From positions 1-64,000 of the forward strand of contig PNNB01000008.1 in the NCBI GenBank assembly GCA_013823985.1: a stretch of 64,000 bases of DNA, read 5' to 3'. Below are positions 16,361-25,254 of the stretch, piece by piece. The position numbers and the translations under genes are program-made. The first letter of the stretch is position 1; every line of letters begins with the position of its first letter. Source of the DNA: Sphingopyxis sp. (GTDB lineage Bacteria; Pseudomonadota; Alphaproteobacteria; Sphingomonadales; Sphingomonadaceae). The notes beneath the pieces were generated by a model. The model was not told the origin of the DNA. It saw nothing but the letters and a program-made list of their open reading frames with translations, and made no database searches.

Positions 16361-17509
16361 CTATACCGTGTGGGTCGGTCCACCCGCTCCAAAATCCCAT
16401 TCCGCCCGGACGCCGGGGCTAAGCTCATCGTCGGCAAAGCGGATTTTCAAGGCGTCAAATTGCGCAGGCGCAAGCCGCGCCACCGCCCAGATCGCGCTTG
16501 AGCGAACCCCGTCGTCCGGGTCGCTCAGCAATTGGATCACCTGCGGCACCAGCGACACATCCCCACTATTCCCGGCTGCGATCAGGACGTTTCGCACGAA
16601 CCGGTTGCGGCCGATCCTTTTGATCGGTGATCCTGAAAACAGCACCCTGAAAGCTGTATCATCCAAGGTTAGCAAATCGGAAAGGCGCGGCGCAACCAGT
16701 TCAGCCCTTGGCAAAAACGCCTTATGCGCTGCCGCGGCGCTGGCAAATTTATTCCACGGGCAAACAGCCAGGCAATCGTCGCAGCCATAGATGTGATTGC
16801 CGATCAAAGGCCGAAGGTTGCGTTCAATCGGACCCTTATGTTCGATCGTCAGATAGGAAATACACCGCCGCGCATCGACCCGATATGGTGCCGGGAAGGC
16901 ATCGGTAGGACAAATGTCCTGACACGCGCGGCAGGACCCGCAGCGGTCCGCGCCCGCCGGATCGGGTTCAAGCAGTGCCGTCGTATAGATCGCACCCAGG
17001 AAGAGCCAACTGCCATGTTCACGGCTGACGATGTTGCTGTGCTTTCCCTGCCAACCAAGACCAGCAGCTTCGGCCAGCGCCTTTTCCATCACGGGCGCTG
17101 TGTCCACGAACACTTTCACACCAGCATCGGCTTCATGTGCCATCCAGCCGGCCACACGTTTCAGCGCCCCTTTGACCACATCATGGTAATCGCGCCCTTG
17201 GGCATAGACCGATATACGCGCGCGTTCGGGGTGCTCCGCCAGCGCCATGGGATCGGCGGCGGGGGTATAGCTCATGCCCAGCATGATCACCGACTGCACC
17301 TCTGGCCATAATATCTCGGGGTTGGCGCGTTGATCGACGCGGCTTTCCATCCAGAGCATTTCGCCGTGGCACCCATTATCCAGCCATTGGCGCAAACGCA
17401 CGCCTGCCGCAGGGGCCAAATGGCCGGGTGCGATGCCAACCGCGACAAAACCCTCGCTCGCGGCTCTGGCTTTCAACCCGTTAACCAAATTTGTCTTGTG
17501 TCTTTTCAC
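16361..17509 (-). CDS. queG: Epoxyqueuosine reductase QueG
   Basis: A 382-residue cobalamin- and Fe-S-dependent enzyme that performs the last step of queuosine synthesis on tRNA. Motifs: [10 protein letters not shown] early, [17 protein letters not shown], then the two 4Fe-4S clusters, [16 protein letters not shown] and [13 protein letters not shown], and a C-terminal HEAT-like segment ([20 protein letters not shown]). The length matches the family. The start is a GTG at 17509 with no clear ribosome-binding site; an internal TTG seven codons on is an alternative. It converges on the lipoprotein gene with five bases between. Confidence 0.95.
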   Translation of the reverse strand: MKRHKTNLVNGLKARAASEGFVAVGIAPGHLAPAAGVRLRQWLDNGCHGEMLWMESRVDQRANPEILWPEVQSVIMLGMSYTPAADPMALAEHPERARISVYAQGRDYHDVVKGALKRVAGWMAHEADAGVKVFVDTAPVMEKALAEAAGLGWQGKHSNIVSREHGSWLFLGAIYTTALLEPDPAGADRCGSCRACQDICPTDAFPAPYRVDARRCISYLTIEHKGPIERNLRPLIGNHIYGCDDCLAVCPWNKFASAAAAHKAFLPRAELVAPRLSDLLTLDDTAFRVLFSGSPIKRIGRNRFVRNVLIAAGNSGDVSLVPQVIQLLSDPDDGVRSSAIWAVARLAPAQFDALKIRFADDELSPGVRAEWDFGAGGPTHTV

Positions 17510-17557
17510 ACGCCAACCTTATTCAGCACCTCTATCTTATGCGGGGCGCGTTTCAGA

Positions 17558-18490
17558 ATGTATGCAATCGAGGCACAGGGACTTGTCAAGCAGTTCGACG
17601 GATTTCGCGCGGTAGACGGCGTAAATCTGAAAGTCCCTATGGGCAGCATTTTTGGCGTTTTGGGACCAAATGGCGCGGGGAAGACAACAATGTTGCGCAC
17701 ATTGCTCGGGATCATCGATCCCGATGAAGGTGTGCGTACCCTGCTCGGGTCGGACCGGCCGATCACCCAGTCGCGAAATGTAGGCTATCTGCCGGAAGAG
17801 CGCGGCCTATACCAGTCCATGCGCGCCGTCGATACCATCGCGTTTATGGGCGCGCTGCGTGGCCTCTCGCTCAAGGAAGGCAAGGAGAAAGGCCGGGCTT
17901 TGCTTGAAGAAGCAGGCCTCGGCTATGCCGCCGACCGCCAGATCCGCCAGCTTTCCAAAGGCATGGCGCAGACCGTGCAATTGATGGGCACTATCGTGCA
18001 TGATCCCAAGTTGATCGTGCTGGACGAACCTTTTTCAGGTCTCGACGCACTGAATCAGGCCAAGCTGGAGAAGATGATCCGCGCCCAGGCGGCAAAGGGT
18101 GTGACCGTCATTTTTTCGACCCATGTTATCGCGCATGCGGAACGGCTGTGCGAACGCATCGCTATTATTGCCAAAGGCAAAATCAGTTTTGACGGGCTTG
18201 TATCCGAAGCCCGCGACCGCTTGCGCCCGCAGGTCCATCTGGAAACCGAAACACTGGATGGTGTGTGGCGTAAGGCCTTGCCCGCCGACACCCGGGCTGA
18301 GGGAAATTGGTGGCATTTCACACTGCCCGAAAGCGGGGTGGAGCCTTTGTTAACGGCCTTAGTGGAGGGCAAGGCAGGGATCAAATCCCTGTCCATTGAG
18401 CGCCCCGGCCTGCACGACGCCTTTGTTGCCATTGCAGGTGAATCGGTGGCGGCCGAAATGGATGAACCCGTCGCTGGAGAGACATTGTGA
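17558..18490 (+). CDS. ABC exporter ATP-binding protein (NatA-like)
   Basis: A 310-residue ATPase. It has Walker A GPNGAGKTTM, the ABC signature QLSKGMAQTVQL and Walker B LIVLDEPFSGLDALNQ. A C-terminal DUF4162-like region follows (HLETETLDGVWRKALP...). This class pairs with one NatB-type permease, here encoded by the next gene, which overlaps by four bases. The ATG at 17558 is chosen because the ATPase fold starts at once (MYAIEAQGLVKQFDG); upstream codons in the same frame overlap queG and look non-coding. Substrate unknown; relatives export sodium, drugs or act in envelope maintenance. Confidence 0.92.
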   Translation: MYAIEAQGLVKQFDGFRAVDGVNLKVPMGSIFGVLGPNGAGKTTMLRTLLGIIDPDEGVRTLLGSDRPITQSRNVGYLPEERGLYQSMRAVDTIAFMGALRGLSLKEGKEKGRALLEEAGLGYAADRQIRQLSKGMAQTVQLMGTIVHDPKLIVLDEPFSGLDALNQAKLEKMIRAQAAKGVTVIFSTHVIAHAERLCERIAIIAKGKISFDGLVSEARDRLRPQVHLETETLDGVWRKALPADTRAEGNWWHFTLPESGVEPLLTALVEGKAGIKSLSIERPGLHDAFVAIAGESVAAEMDEPVAGETL

Positions 18491-19713
18491 AAGAGATTTT
18501 CCGCGCCGCAATGGTCATCGCCCGCCGCGATTTCACGGCGATCATCTATTCCAAAGCCTTCATCTTTTTCCTGCTGGGTCCCTTTTTTCCGGTTCTGGTC
18601 GGCATCGCCGCCGGCAATCTTGGCGGACAAATTGCGCGCGAAGCGGCACAGCCGGTTGTCGGGCTCGCCATGGTTCAATCGGATTCCGAAAGATTATTGA
18701 AGGCCCGTGAAACGCTCGCCTTGAATATGGGAGAAAGCTACTTCACCCAGATGAAAATTGTGGGCGATCCGGCACGTGTCGGGGCCAAGAACCCCCAGGA
18801 TTATCTCAAAAAGAAGGAAGATAATCTGAGCGTCGTCGTGACGGGAAGCTTGGAAGACCCGATAGTTACAGGGACAAAGAGAGCTGTCGAAAGGGAAAGC
18901 GCCGGGATCGAATTGCTCGCCGCTTATGCCCAAAACCCGTCCGCGATGAAATTACCCGAAGCGAAAGCCGACTTCGTCGCGGAGACCGCCAATAACGACA
19001 AGCAATTACGCACCGTCACGGCGCAAGGCGGTCAAATCCTCGTCTTTTTCCTGACAATGTTGCTGGCCGGCATGGTTCTATCAAATCTTGTGGAAGAGAA
19101 ATCGAACAAGATTATCGAGATTCTGGCTGCTTCCATTCCGATGGAATCGGTATTTCTCGGCAAATTGTTCGCAATGCTCGGCATGGCGCTGCTCGGCATA
19201 TTTGTCTGGACCGCCGTTGGCGGAATAGGCCTTCAGGTCGCCCAAGGCATTCCCAACTTTCCCACACCAGCGGTGGGTTGGCCGATTTTCATAACGCTTT
19301 GTTTTACCTATTTCATCATGGCCTATCTGATGTTGGGTGCCCTGTTCCTTGGTATCGGCGCAATGGCGGCGACTGTGCGCGAAGTGCAGACCATTTCGAT
19401 GCCCGTGACCATGGCGCAACTCATCAATTTCTTTTTCGCATCCTATGCGCTGACGAAAACGGGCCAACCTGTCGAACAATTTGCGGCAATTTTTCCGTTC
19501 AGTTCGCCCTTTGCCATGATCGGCCGTGCGGCGCTCGAGCCTAATTTGTGGCACCATGCAGTGGCTATTGTCGGCCAAATTCTGTTTGCCATTCTTCTGC
19601 TTCGGCTGGGAGTCGTTCTGTTCAAGCGAAATGTGATGAAGTCCGGAAATGCGGGCCGGATTAAAGATGCAGGCAAGCGCAAATTGTTCGGGCTCATCAC
19701 CGTTCGGGGTTGA
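18487..19713 (+). CDS. ABC exporter permease (NatB/ABC-2 type)
   Basis: A 408-residue inner-membrane protein. It has one N-terminal membrane helix (IIYSKAFIFFLLGPFFPVLVGI), a large periplasmic domain (about residues 45-180) and five C-terminal helices starting at QILVFFLTMLLAGMVLSNLVEEKSNKIIEILAAS. The EEKSNKIIEILAASIP segment is the hallmark of NatB-type permeases. It forms a complex with the preceding ATPase. The long non-membrane N-terminal domain distinguishes it from simple ABC-2 permeases. Confidence 0.92.
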   Translation: MKEIFRAAMVIARRDFTAIIYSKAFIFFLLGPFFPVLVGIAAGNLGGQIAREAAQPVVGLAMVQSDSERLLKARETLALNMGESYFTQMKIVGDPARVGAKNPQDYLKKKEDNLSVVVTGSLEDPIVTGTKRAVERESAGIELLAAYAQNPSAMKLPEAKADFVAETANNDKQLRTVTAQGGQILVFFLTMLLAGMVLSNLVEEKSNKIIEILAASIPMESVFLGKLFAMLGMALLGIFVWTAVGGIGLQVAQGIPNFPTPAVGWPIFITLCFTYFIMAYLMLGALFLGIGAMAATVREVQTISMPVTMAQLINFFFASYALTKTGQPVEQFAAIFPFSSPFAMIGRAALEPNLWHHAVAIVGQILFAILLLRLGVVLFKRNVMKSGNAGRIKDAGKRKLFGLITVRG

Positions 19714-19753
19714 ATGGTTTAAAATACGAGATCAGTTGCTTATCGAAACGGGA

Positions 19754-19768
19754 TTGACATATTTGTCA
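19754..19768. promoter_or_regulatory. Promoter/operator candidate upstream of the P450 gene
   Basis: TTGACA at 19754-19759 resembles a -35 box. It is also half of a perfect inverted repeat, TGACA, TATT, TGTCA (19755-19768), about 40 bases before the P450 ATG. A short palindrome of this type over a -35 box fits a repressor site, but the regulator is unknown and the -10 region is poor. Confidence 0.35.
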
Positions 19769-19804
19769 GTAGTGGCAGTTTCAGCTTCGAGAGGAGTTTA
19801 TAAA

Positions 19805-21085
19805 ATGGCCACTGCCCCCGTCTTCGAAAATGATTCGCTTCCCTGGGAAGTCAACAAGGCGCCGCATGCGTGGGACGTTACCCGTCCGGAGATTTACACC
19901 GAAGACCGTTGGCATCCGATATTCAAGGAAATGCGCGACAAAGCTCCGATCAACAAGATCGAAGGGTCCGATTTCGGAAGCTATTGGAATGTGACCACCC
20001 TCAAGGCCATCCAGCATGTGGAAGCCTTACCCGACATTTACTCCTCTTCGTTTGAACATGGCGGAATCACGCTGATCGACGACGATGCGCTGGATGAGCC
20101 TATTCCGGATGACCAGAAAGTCGTCATGCCGATGTTCATTGCGATGGACCGGCCGAAACACACCGAAGAACGTCGTGTCATCGCCCCCGCCTTTACCCCG
20201 GGCGCCATGGAACAAATGTCCGGCGATATCCGCCGCCGCACTGGTGAACTTCTGGACTCGCTGCCGGTAGGCAAAGCCTTTGACTGGGTCGATCTGGTGT
20301 CGATCGAACTCACCACGCAGATGCTGGCGTTGCTTTTTGATTTTCCGTGGGAGGATCGCCGCAAGCTGACCGAATGGTCCGATTGGGCAGGCGATGTCGA
20401 ACTGTTCCGCACCGAAGAAACTCGCAAGGCCCGTTTGGAAAAAATGTTCGAAATGGGTGCCTATTTCCAGCAATTGTGGAATGAGCGCAAAGATCGCGGC
20501 GAAGCACCTGACCTCATCAGCCGGATGATCCATTCCCCGATGAAGGACATGACGACCTTCGAATATATGGGCAATCTGATTCTGCTGATTGTGGGTGGTA
20601 ACGACACCACGCGCAATTCCATGTCGGGCTATGCCTATGGCCTGCATTCCTTCCAGGATGAACGCGAAAAGCTGGAGAAGAATCCAGAGTTCATTCCCAA
20701 TGCAGTCAGCGAAATCATCCGTTGGCAGACACCTCTTGCGCATATGCGGCGCACAGCGTTGCGGGATCACGACCTGTTCGGTGCGCCGATCAAGGCCGGG
20801 GACAAGATTGGCATGTGGTATCTGTCGGCCAACCGCGACGAGACCGTATTTGATAATCCGGACAAGCTGATTGTCGACCGCGAAAATGCCCGCCGGCATC
20901 TTGCGTTCGGCTATGGTATCCACCGCTGCGTCGGTGCACGACTGGCCGAACTGCAAATCCGCATCCTGCTCGAAGAAATGGCCGCACGTCGCCTGCGTCC
21001 CAATGTCGTAGCAGAACCGGAGCGTGTCTCAGGCTGCTTCGTGCACGGTTACCGCAAGATGATGGTGGAACTTTCCAAATATTGA
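19805..21085 (+). CDS. Cytochrome P450, CYP153-like (probable alkane/fatty-acid hydroxylase)
   Basis: A 426-residue soluble P450. The I-helix motif is GGNDTTRNS (residues 264-272), the K-helix ExxR is EIIR (303-306), and the haem ligand Cys375 is in HLAFGYGIHRCVGARLAELQ. The blocks RWQTPLAHMRRTALRDHDLFG and GDKIGMWYLSANRDE resemble CYP153 enzymes, which hydroxylate medium-chain alkanes at the terminal carbon with separate ferredoxin and reductase; this is judged from memory. AGGAG eight bases before the ATG at 19805 fixes the start. No ferredoxin or ferredoxin reductase gene is adjacent, so redox partners must be elsewhere. Confidence 0.9.
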   Translation: MATAPVFENDSLPWEVNKAPHAWDVTRPEIYTEDRWHPIFKEMRDKAPINKIEGSDFGSYWNVTTLKAIQHVEALPDIYSSSFEHGGITLIDDDALDEPIPDDQKVVMPMFIAMDRPKHTEERRVIAPAFTPGAMEQMSGDIRRRTGELLDSLPVGKAFDWVDLVSIELTTQMLALLFDFPWEDRRKLTEWSDWAGDVELFRTEETRKARLEKMFEMGAYFQQLWNERKDRGEAPDLISRMIHSPMKDMTTFEYMGNLILLIVGGNDTTRNSMSGYAYGLHSFQDEREKLEKNPEFIPNAVSEIIRWQTPLAHMRRTALRDHDLFGAPIKAGDKIGMWYLSANRDETVFDNPDKLIVDRENARRHLAFGYGIHRCVGARLAELQIRILLEEMAARRLRPNVVAEPERVSGCFVHGYRKMMVELSKY

Positions 21086-21147
21086 GATGAAACCTTTTAG
21101 CGGCCTGACGCGTATTTAAGCCTGTCACCAGATAGAGGATATTCGTC

Positions 21148-21630
21148 ATGAAGCTGAGCAAGCGTCAATTTTTTTCCTTGGGCAGCATCGGCGTTGCCGC
21201 ATTCATGTTTGGATGCGGCAAGGACGCAACGGCTAAAGCGCGCTTTGCTTTCACGCTGACCGATGCGGAATGGAAAAAGCGGCTTTCCCCGGCCGCTTAC
21301 CGCGTGCTGCGCCAGGAGGATACGGAAACGCCCTTCACCAGTCCGTTAAACAAGGAAAAGCGCAAGGGAACCTTTGTGTGTGCAGGCTGCAACCAGCGGC
21401 TATTTGCATCCAGCACCAAATATGACAGCGGCACCGGTTGGCCCAGTTTCTGGCAACCGCTGGCAGGCGGCATAGGCACAAAGACCGATTACAAGATCGG
21501 TTTACCCCGTACAGAGGTGCATTGCGCCCGCTGCGGCGGCCATTTGGGCCACGTATTCAACGACGGTCCAAAGCCGACGGGCAAACGCTATTGCATGAAC
21601 GGCGTGGCGATGAAGTTCGTCCCCGGGTAG
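21148..21630 (+). CDS. msrB: Exported peptide-methionine (R)-S-oxide reductase MsrB
   Basis: A 160-residue enzyme that reduces methionine-R-sulfoxide. Two zinc-binding pairs are visible, CAGC and CARCGGHLGH. DSGTGWPSFWQP is the substrate pocket and the catalytic cysteine is in RYCMNGVAMKF. The N-terminus MKLSKRQFFSLGSIGVAAFMFGC looks like an export signal ending in a cysteine, so the enzyme is probably a periplasmic lipoprotein; many MsrB proteins are cytosolic. An SKRQFF start could also be a weak Tat signal. It converges on the ankyrin gene three bases away. Confidence 0.93.
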   Translation: MKLSKRQFFSLGSIGVAAFMFGCGKDATAKARFAFTLTDAEWKKRLSPAAYRVLRQEDTETPFTSPLNKEKRKGTFVCAGCNQRLFASSTKYDSGTGWPSFWQPLAGGIGTKTDYKIGLPRTEVHCARCGGHLGHVFNDGPKPTGKRYCMNGVAMKFVPG

Positions 21631-21633
21631 GGA

Positions 21634-22287
21634 CTATTTGGGGTCGCCAATCCCTGAAAAGTCCAGCTCGGCCGGCTTTTTCGTGGTGTCGGTTTTGCCA
21701 TTATTTTCCAGAATCGCGACAATCGCCGTGGCGCGGCTATCCTGCTTGGCATAGTCGCGGGCGGAGTAGCCTGCGCGGCTGTCCTTTTTATCGGGATTGG
21801 CACCTGCCTTAAGCAGCGCGCGGACTGCTTCGGCGTTGCGCAATTGCACCGCCAGAATCAGGGCTGTTTCACCGGAACGGTTGGTCTGGTCGACCTGCAC
21901 CTTCTTCTTCACCAGCAAATCGATGCCCTCGACATAGTTAAGCTGGGTCGCAAGCATCAGGGGCGTTGTACCCTTTTTGTCGGCCAGATTGGGATTGGCA
22001 CCCTTTTGCAACAAATAACCAAGCCAGGTCGAATCGCGACGGGTGATGACAATATGCAACGCGGTTTCGCCGCTGGTGCTGTCGCGAGTATTGACGATGA
22101 CGGTGCCAGGTTCCGACAGAAACTTCTCCGCCTCTTCACCCTTGCGTTCGCGTACCGCTTTCAAGAAGTTGTAGCTGTCCGAAAACTGGGCCTGGACAGG
22201 CGGCGCGATGACGCCGGAGGCCACGGGAATAAGTGACGCCGCCACAAGAGCCAAAATCATTTTCTTGTTCACGAAAAAATGCCCCAT
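21634..22287 (-). CDS. Exported ankyrin-repeat protein
   Basis: A 217-residue protein with an N-terminal hydrophobic signal (MILALVAASLIPVASGVIAPPVQAQ) and about four ankyrin repeats: GETALHIVITRRDSTWLGYLLQKGANP, KKGTTPLMLATQLNYVEGIDLLVKKKVQV, SGETALILAVQLRNAEAVRALLKAGANP, SRAGYSARDYAKQDSRATAIVAIL. It probably binds a protein in the periplasm. The frame opens at an ATG at 22287, but GTG or ATG codons a few residues on are equally possible; there is no strong ribosome-binding site. Its head faces the SCO1 gene. Confidence 0.88.
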   Translation of the reverse strand: MGHFFVNKKMILALVAASLIPVASGVIAPPVQAQFSDSYNFLKAVRERKGEEAEKFLSEPGTVIVNTRDSTSGETALHIVITRRDSTWLGYLLQKGANPNLADKKGTTPLMLATQLNYVEGIDLLVKKKVQVDQTNRSGETALILAVQLRNAEAVRALLKAGANPDKKDSRAGYSARDYAKQDSRATAIVAILENNGKTDTTKKPAELDFSGIGDPK

Positions 22288-22345
22288 AAATTACAACCCA
22301 AAATACTTGATATCCATGCATTAGCAGACCATGTCTGGCCCCGCT

Positions 22346-22981
22346 ATGAACAAAAATCCCCGTATCGCGCTATCCATCGCAATTTCGCCCCTCCTGCTTG
22401 TCCTGAGCGCCTGTAATCAGGAGCCTGCCCAACCATCGCTCGACAGCGCACCCCTGGCCGGAGCAGCCATTGGCGGTGACTTCACCCTGACAGATCAGGA
22501 CGGGAAAAAGCGGACATGGAAGGAATTCGACGGCCAATATCGTATCGTCTATTTCGGATACACCAATTGCCCGGACATCTGCACGCCTGACATGCAGAAT
22601 TTGATGGCCGGCCTGAAAGCCTTTGAAAAGGCCAAGCCCGAATTGGCGGCCAAGATCCAGCCGATTTTCATTACCGTTGACCCCAAGCGCGATACGCCGG
22701 ACGTCCTGAAGCAGTTTGTCGGCGCCTTTCATTCCCGCGCCCTCGGCTTGACCGGAACAGAAGCCGAAATAGCCGACGCAGCCAAGAAATTCGCGGTTTA
22801 TTCAAGCCGCGTTGAAGGGTCATCGCCCGAAAGTTATTTGATGAGCCACAGCCAGACACCCTATTTGATGGGCCCGGACGGCAAACCCATCGCGATCTTG
22901 CCGGCCGATCAGCCCAAGACGGATGCCAATGAAGGTGCGCCGAAATTGGTTGAAGCCGAGCTTGAAAAGTGGGTTCGCTGA
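22346..22981 (+). CDS. SCO1/SenC-family copper chaperone lipoprotein
   Basis: A 211-residue thioredoxin-fold lipoprotein (lipobox LLVLSAC) facing the periplasm. The copper-binding CxxxC is in FGYTNCPDICTPDM and the third ligand histidine in LMSHSQTPYLMGPDG. FTLTDQDGKKRTWKEFDGQ and PIFITVDPKRDTPDVLKQF are standard SCO blocks. Members deliver copper to the CuA site of cytochrome oxidase. The ATG five codons into the frame is preferred because it gives a compact lipoprotein signal. The YcgN-type gene begins eight bases after the stop. Confidence 0.94.
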   Translation: MNKNPRIALSIAISPLLLVLSACNQEPAQPSLDSAPLAGAAIGGDFTLTDQDGKKRTWKEFDGQYRIVYFGYTNCPDICTPDMQNLMAGLKAFEKAKPELAAKIQPIFITVDPKRDTPDVLKQFVGAFHSRALGLTGTEAEIADAAKKFAVYSSRVEGSSPESYLMSHSQTPYLMGPDGKPIAILPADQPKTDANEGAPKLVEAELEKWVR

Positions 22982-22989
22982 ACCCGCCG

Positions 22990-23424
22990 ATGGCCGAAAT
23001 ACCCTTCTGGGAAGCTCCGATCGAAACGCTTGACCGCGCGCAATGGGAAGCACTGTGCGATGGATGTGGCAAATGCTGCCTGAACAAGGTGGAGGATGAA
23101 GACACCGGACGTATTTATCCCACCAATGTCGCGTGCAAATTGCTTGACCTCAGCACGTGCCGCTGCGCCGATTACCGCCACCGCAAGGCGATTGTGCCCG
23201 AATGCCTGCGCCTAACGCCGCGCAAGATTGACGACTATGTCTGGTTGCCGTCGACATGCGCCTATGTCCTGCGCGCGGCGGGACAGCCTCTGCCCGAATG
23301 GCACTATCTCGTAAGCGGCAGTACCGAAACGATTCATGAGGCTGGCATGTCGGTCAAAGGTCGGGCAATATCCGAACTGCATGCTGGACCGCTTGAAAAC
23401 CATATTATCGAACAGCCTCTCTGA
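22990..23424 (+). CDS. YcgN-family (UPF0260) cysteine-cluster protein
   Basis: A 144-residue cytosolic protein with a conserved set of cysteines, ALCDGCGKCCLNKVEDEDTG, CKLLDLSTCRCADY and CLRLTPRKIDDYVWLPSTCAY, that probably bind zinc or an iron-sulfur centre. This arrangement and the WLP-CAY ending define the family, whose function is not known. The start is taken at the ATG before AEIPFWEAP. It overlaps the YgjP-type gene by about 44 bases, so the two are co-expressed. Confidence 0.9.
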   Translation: MAEIPFWEAPIETLDRAQWEALCDGCGKCCLNKVEDEDTGRIYPTNVACKLLDLSTCRCADYRHRKAIVPECLRLTPRKIDDYVWLPSTCAYVLRAAGQPLPEWHYLVSGSTETIHEAGMSVKGRAISELHAGPLENHIIEQPL

Positions 23425-24115
23425 CCCACAGGTAGATATCGAGGGCGAAAGCGTACCGGTGCGGATTCGGCGCAATCCGCGTGCCCGCCGTATTTCGATG
23501 CGTGCCGATGCGGTGAAGCGTGAAATCCGGATCACCATGCCCAATTACACCCCGACCAATGTCGCGCTCGAATTTGTTTCGACGAAGCGCGAATGGATTG
23601 CCGCACGGTTACAAAGCGCACCGGATGCCGCGCCGATTGGTCCCGGCGGTGAAATCGCGGTAGAGGGCGAGGCCCATCAGATCGAATGGCGCGAAGATTG
23701 GCCCCGAACGATCCGCTGTGGCGAAGGCATGATCCGGCTTGGCGGTCCTGAAGCCTCGGTGGAGGCCCGCATCTTGCGATGGCTAAAGGCAGAGGCGCGA
23801 CGGATTTTTGAAAAGGAAATCCGGCATTATTGTGAACAGGCCGGTGAAGCTGTACCGCGGCTGTCACTGGGCGATCCCCGCAGCCGTTGGGGCAGTTGCT
23901 CAAGCCGGGGGACGATATCGCTGAGTTGGCGGCTCGTGATGGCGCCCGTATATGTCCGGCGCTCGGTCATTGCGCATGAGGTCGCCCACATGCGCCATAT
24001 GGATCACAGCCCGGCTTTCTACGCCTGGTTGGATAGCCTATATGAAGGTGACCGCAAAGCTGCAGACCGCTGGTTAAAAATGCACGGAACGGGTTTGCAA
24101 CGGGTCGGTCGATAG
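23381..24115 (+). CDS. YgjP-like metallopeptidase (M48/DUF45)
   Basis: A 244-residue protein with the zinc-peptidase motif HEVAHMRHMDHSPAFYAWL and the preceding RSRWGSCSSRGTISLSWRL, both diagnostic of the YgjP/DUF45 group. The N-terminal part (VRIRRNPRARRISMRADAVKREIRITMP) is the usual basic domain. The biological substrate is unknown. The start is probably the ATG at 23381 inside the previous gene; the frame opens 15 codons earlier. The DUF1272 gene follows nine bases later. Confidence 0.92.
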   Translation: MLDRLKTILSNSLSDPQVDIEGESVPVRIRRNPRARRISMRADAVKREIRITMPNYTPTNVALEFVSTKREWIAARLQSAPDAAPIGPGGEIAVEGEAHQIEWREDWPRTIRCGEGMIRLGGPEASVEARILRWLKAEARRIFEKEIRHYCEQAGEAVPRLSLGDPRSRWGSCSSRGTISLSWRLVMAPVYVRRSVIAHEVAHMRHMDHSPAFYAWLDSLYEGDRKAADRWLKMHGTGLQRVGR

Positions 24116-24124
24116 GAGAATGTC

Positions 24125-24313
24125 ATGCTAGAAATGCGCGATACATGTGAACGCTGCGCCACGGCATTGCCCTGGGACAGTGAGGATGCACGGATCTGCA
24201 GCTATGAATGCACCTTCTGTGCGCCCTGCGTCGAGGGGCCGCTGGTCGGACGCTGCCCCAATTGCGGCGGGGTTTTGCAACCCCGACCCACACGCATCCG
24301 CAAGGCGGATTAA
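24125..24313 (+). CDS. DUF1272 zinc-ribbon-like protein
   Basis: A 62-residue protein with eight cysteines in CERCATALPW, ICSYECTFCAPC and CPNCGG, the pattern of DUF1272. It is a compact metal-binding protein, presumably cytosolic. TAGGAGAATGTC just upstream of the ATG at 24125 provides a good ribosome-binding site. Function unknown; it forms the tail of the SCO1-YcgN-YgjP group, several members of which bind metals. Confidence 0.9.
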   Translation: MLEMRDTCERCATALPWDSEDARICSYECTFCAPCVEGPLVGRCPNCGGVLQPRPTRIRKAD

Positions 24314-24335
24314 CCCCTCCCGCAGACGGGAGGGG
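24314..24335. terminator. Hairpin terminator between convergent genes
   Basis: CCCCTCCCG and CGGGAGGGG form a perfect nine-base stem with loop CAGA directly after the DUF1272 stop, 8 bases before the stop of the leftward gene. No long T run follows on either strand, but the position between convergent genes suggests it halts both. Confidence 0.6.
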
Positions 24336-24343
24336 CTGCCTTA

Positions 24344-25180
24344 TCAGCCTTTGGCAATCTCGCTGCCCAGCGCGCCATATTTCTTTTCGAAACCGGCAAC
24401 GTCGCCTGCGACCAGAAGCGATGCCTGATCAACCCAGTTATCGCGCGTAATCCGGCCGGCAAAGGTGCCGAGCTTGCTGTCCAGTTCAGCCACATCGGCC
24501 GCGGTCATCTTCGCGACCTGCGCAAAGCTGGTCACGCCCAGCGATTTCAGCAATGTGTTCAATTTCGGGCCCACGCCCTTCAGCAGTTCGAGATTGTCCG
24601 GAATGACAGGTTTTGCTGCCGCTTTCGCCTTAGGTGCTGCCTTGGGCTTAGGCGTTGCCTTCGCTTTTGCGGCCGATGCCTTGGGGGCAGCCGCAGCGGC
24701 TTTGGCGGGTGCCTTTGGCGCTGGTGCCGCAACGGCCTTTTTGGTCGCTGCTTTCGCCTTGGGTGCAGCCTCAACCTTTGCCTTTGCGGGCACTTTTGCG
24801 GTTGGCGTCGGCGCAGCAGCCTTCGCGGTCACGGCCTTCTCTGTCTTTGCCTTTGGCGCTGCGGCCTTAGGCGCTGCCGCCTTCTTCGGCGCAGGTTTGG
24901 CTGGCGCAGCCTTGGTCGCCGCCGCCTTCAACGGTGCCTGTGCCTTTGCGGGGGCTGACTTCGATGCCGGTGTGGGATCGTCCATCAATTTGGCAGGTTC
25001 GGAGACCTTGGGTGCCGCGGGCGGCGGTGTCGCGGCAACCGGCGGGGCAGGAACCGCCTTGGGTGCTATCGTATCCTTCGCATCCGGCCCCTTTTTGACC
25101 GAGCCCAATGCGAGCAACCACCACATCAATGCGGTGAAAATAATAATGGCACTAACGATAATCAGCAACGATGCAGTCAT
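24344..25180 (-). CDS. Membrane-anchored Lys/Ala-rich protein with helix-hairpin-helix domain
   Basis: A 278-residue protein in three parts. Residues 1-25 are a membrane helix (LLIIVSAIIIFTALMWWLLALG). Residues 35-190 are an Ala/Lys/Pro repeat region with many PKAAAPKA-like units, resembling histone H1 tails. The C-terminal 80 residues contain DNLELLKGVGPKLNTLLKSL, a helix-hairpin-helix of the type found beside NADH dehydrogenase subunit E and topoisomerase. The HHH and basic tail could bind DNA at the membrane, but that is inference. The long repeat makes the alternative reading frames look open, a compositional artefact. Confidence 0.8.
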   Translation of the reverse strand: MTASLLIIVSAIIIFTALMWWLLALGSVKKGPDAKDTIAPKAVPAPPVAATPPPAAPKVSEPAKLMDDPTPASKSAPAKAQAPLKAAATKAAPAKPAPKKAAAPKAAAPKAKTEKAVTAKAAAPTPTAKVPAKAKVEAAPKAKAATKKAVAAPAPKAPAKAAAAAPKASAAKAKATPKPKAAPKAKAAAKPVIPDNLELLKGVGPKLNTLLKSLGVTSFAQVAKMTAADVAELDSKLGTFAGRITRDNWVDQASLLVAGDVAGFEKKYGALGSEIAKG

Positions 25181-25254
25181 GATTTTCTCCCCGAAACGGC
25201 CCTCAACTCAACGCGGCAGGATAAGCAAATTTTCGCAGAAAGCAAAAGCGCAAA

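Noticed and set aside
20027-20956. Minus-strand open frame of 309 codons inside the P450 gene
   Set aside because: Antisense to conserved P450 motifs; no ribosome-binding site or family.
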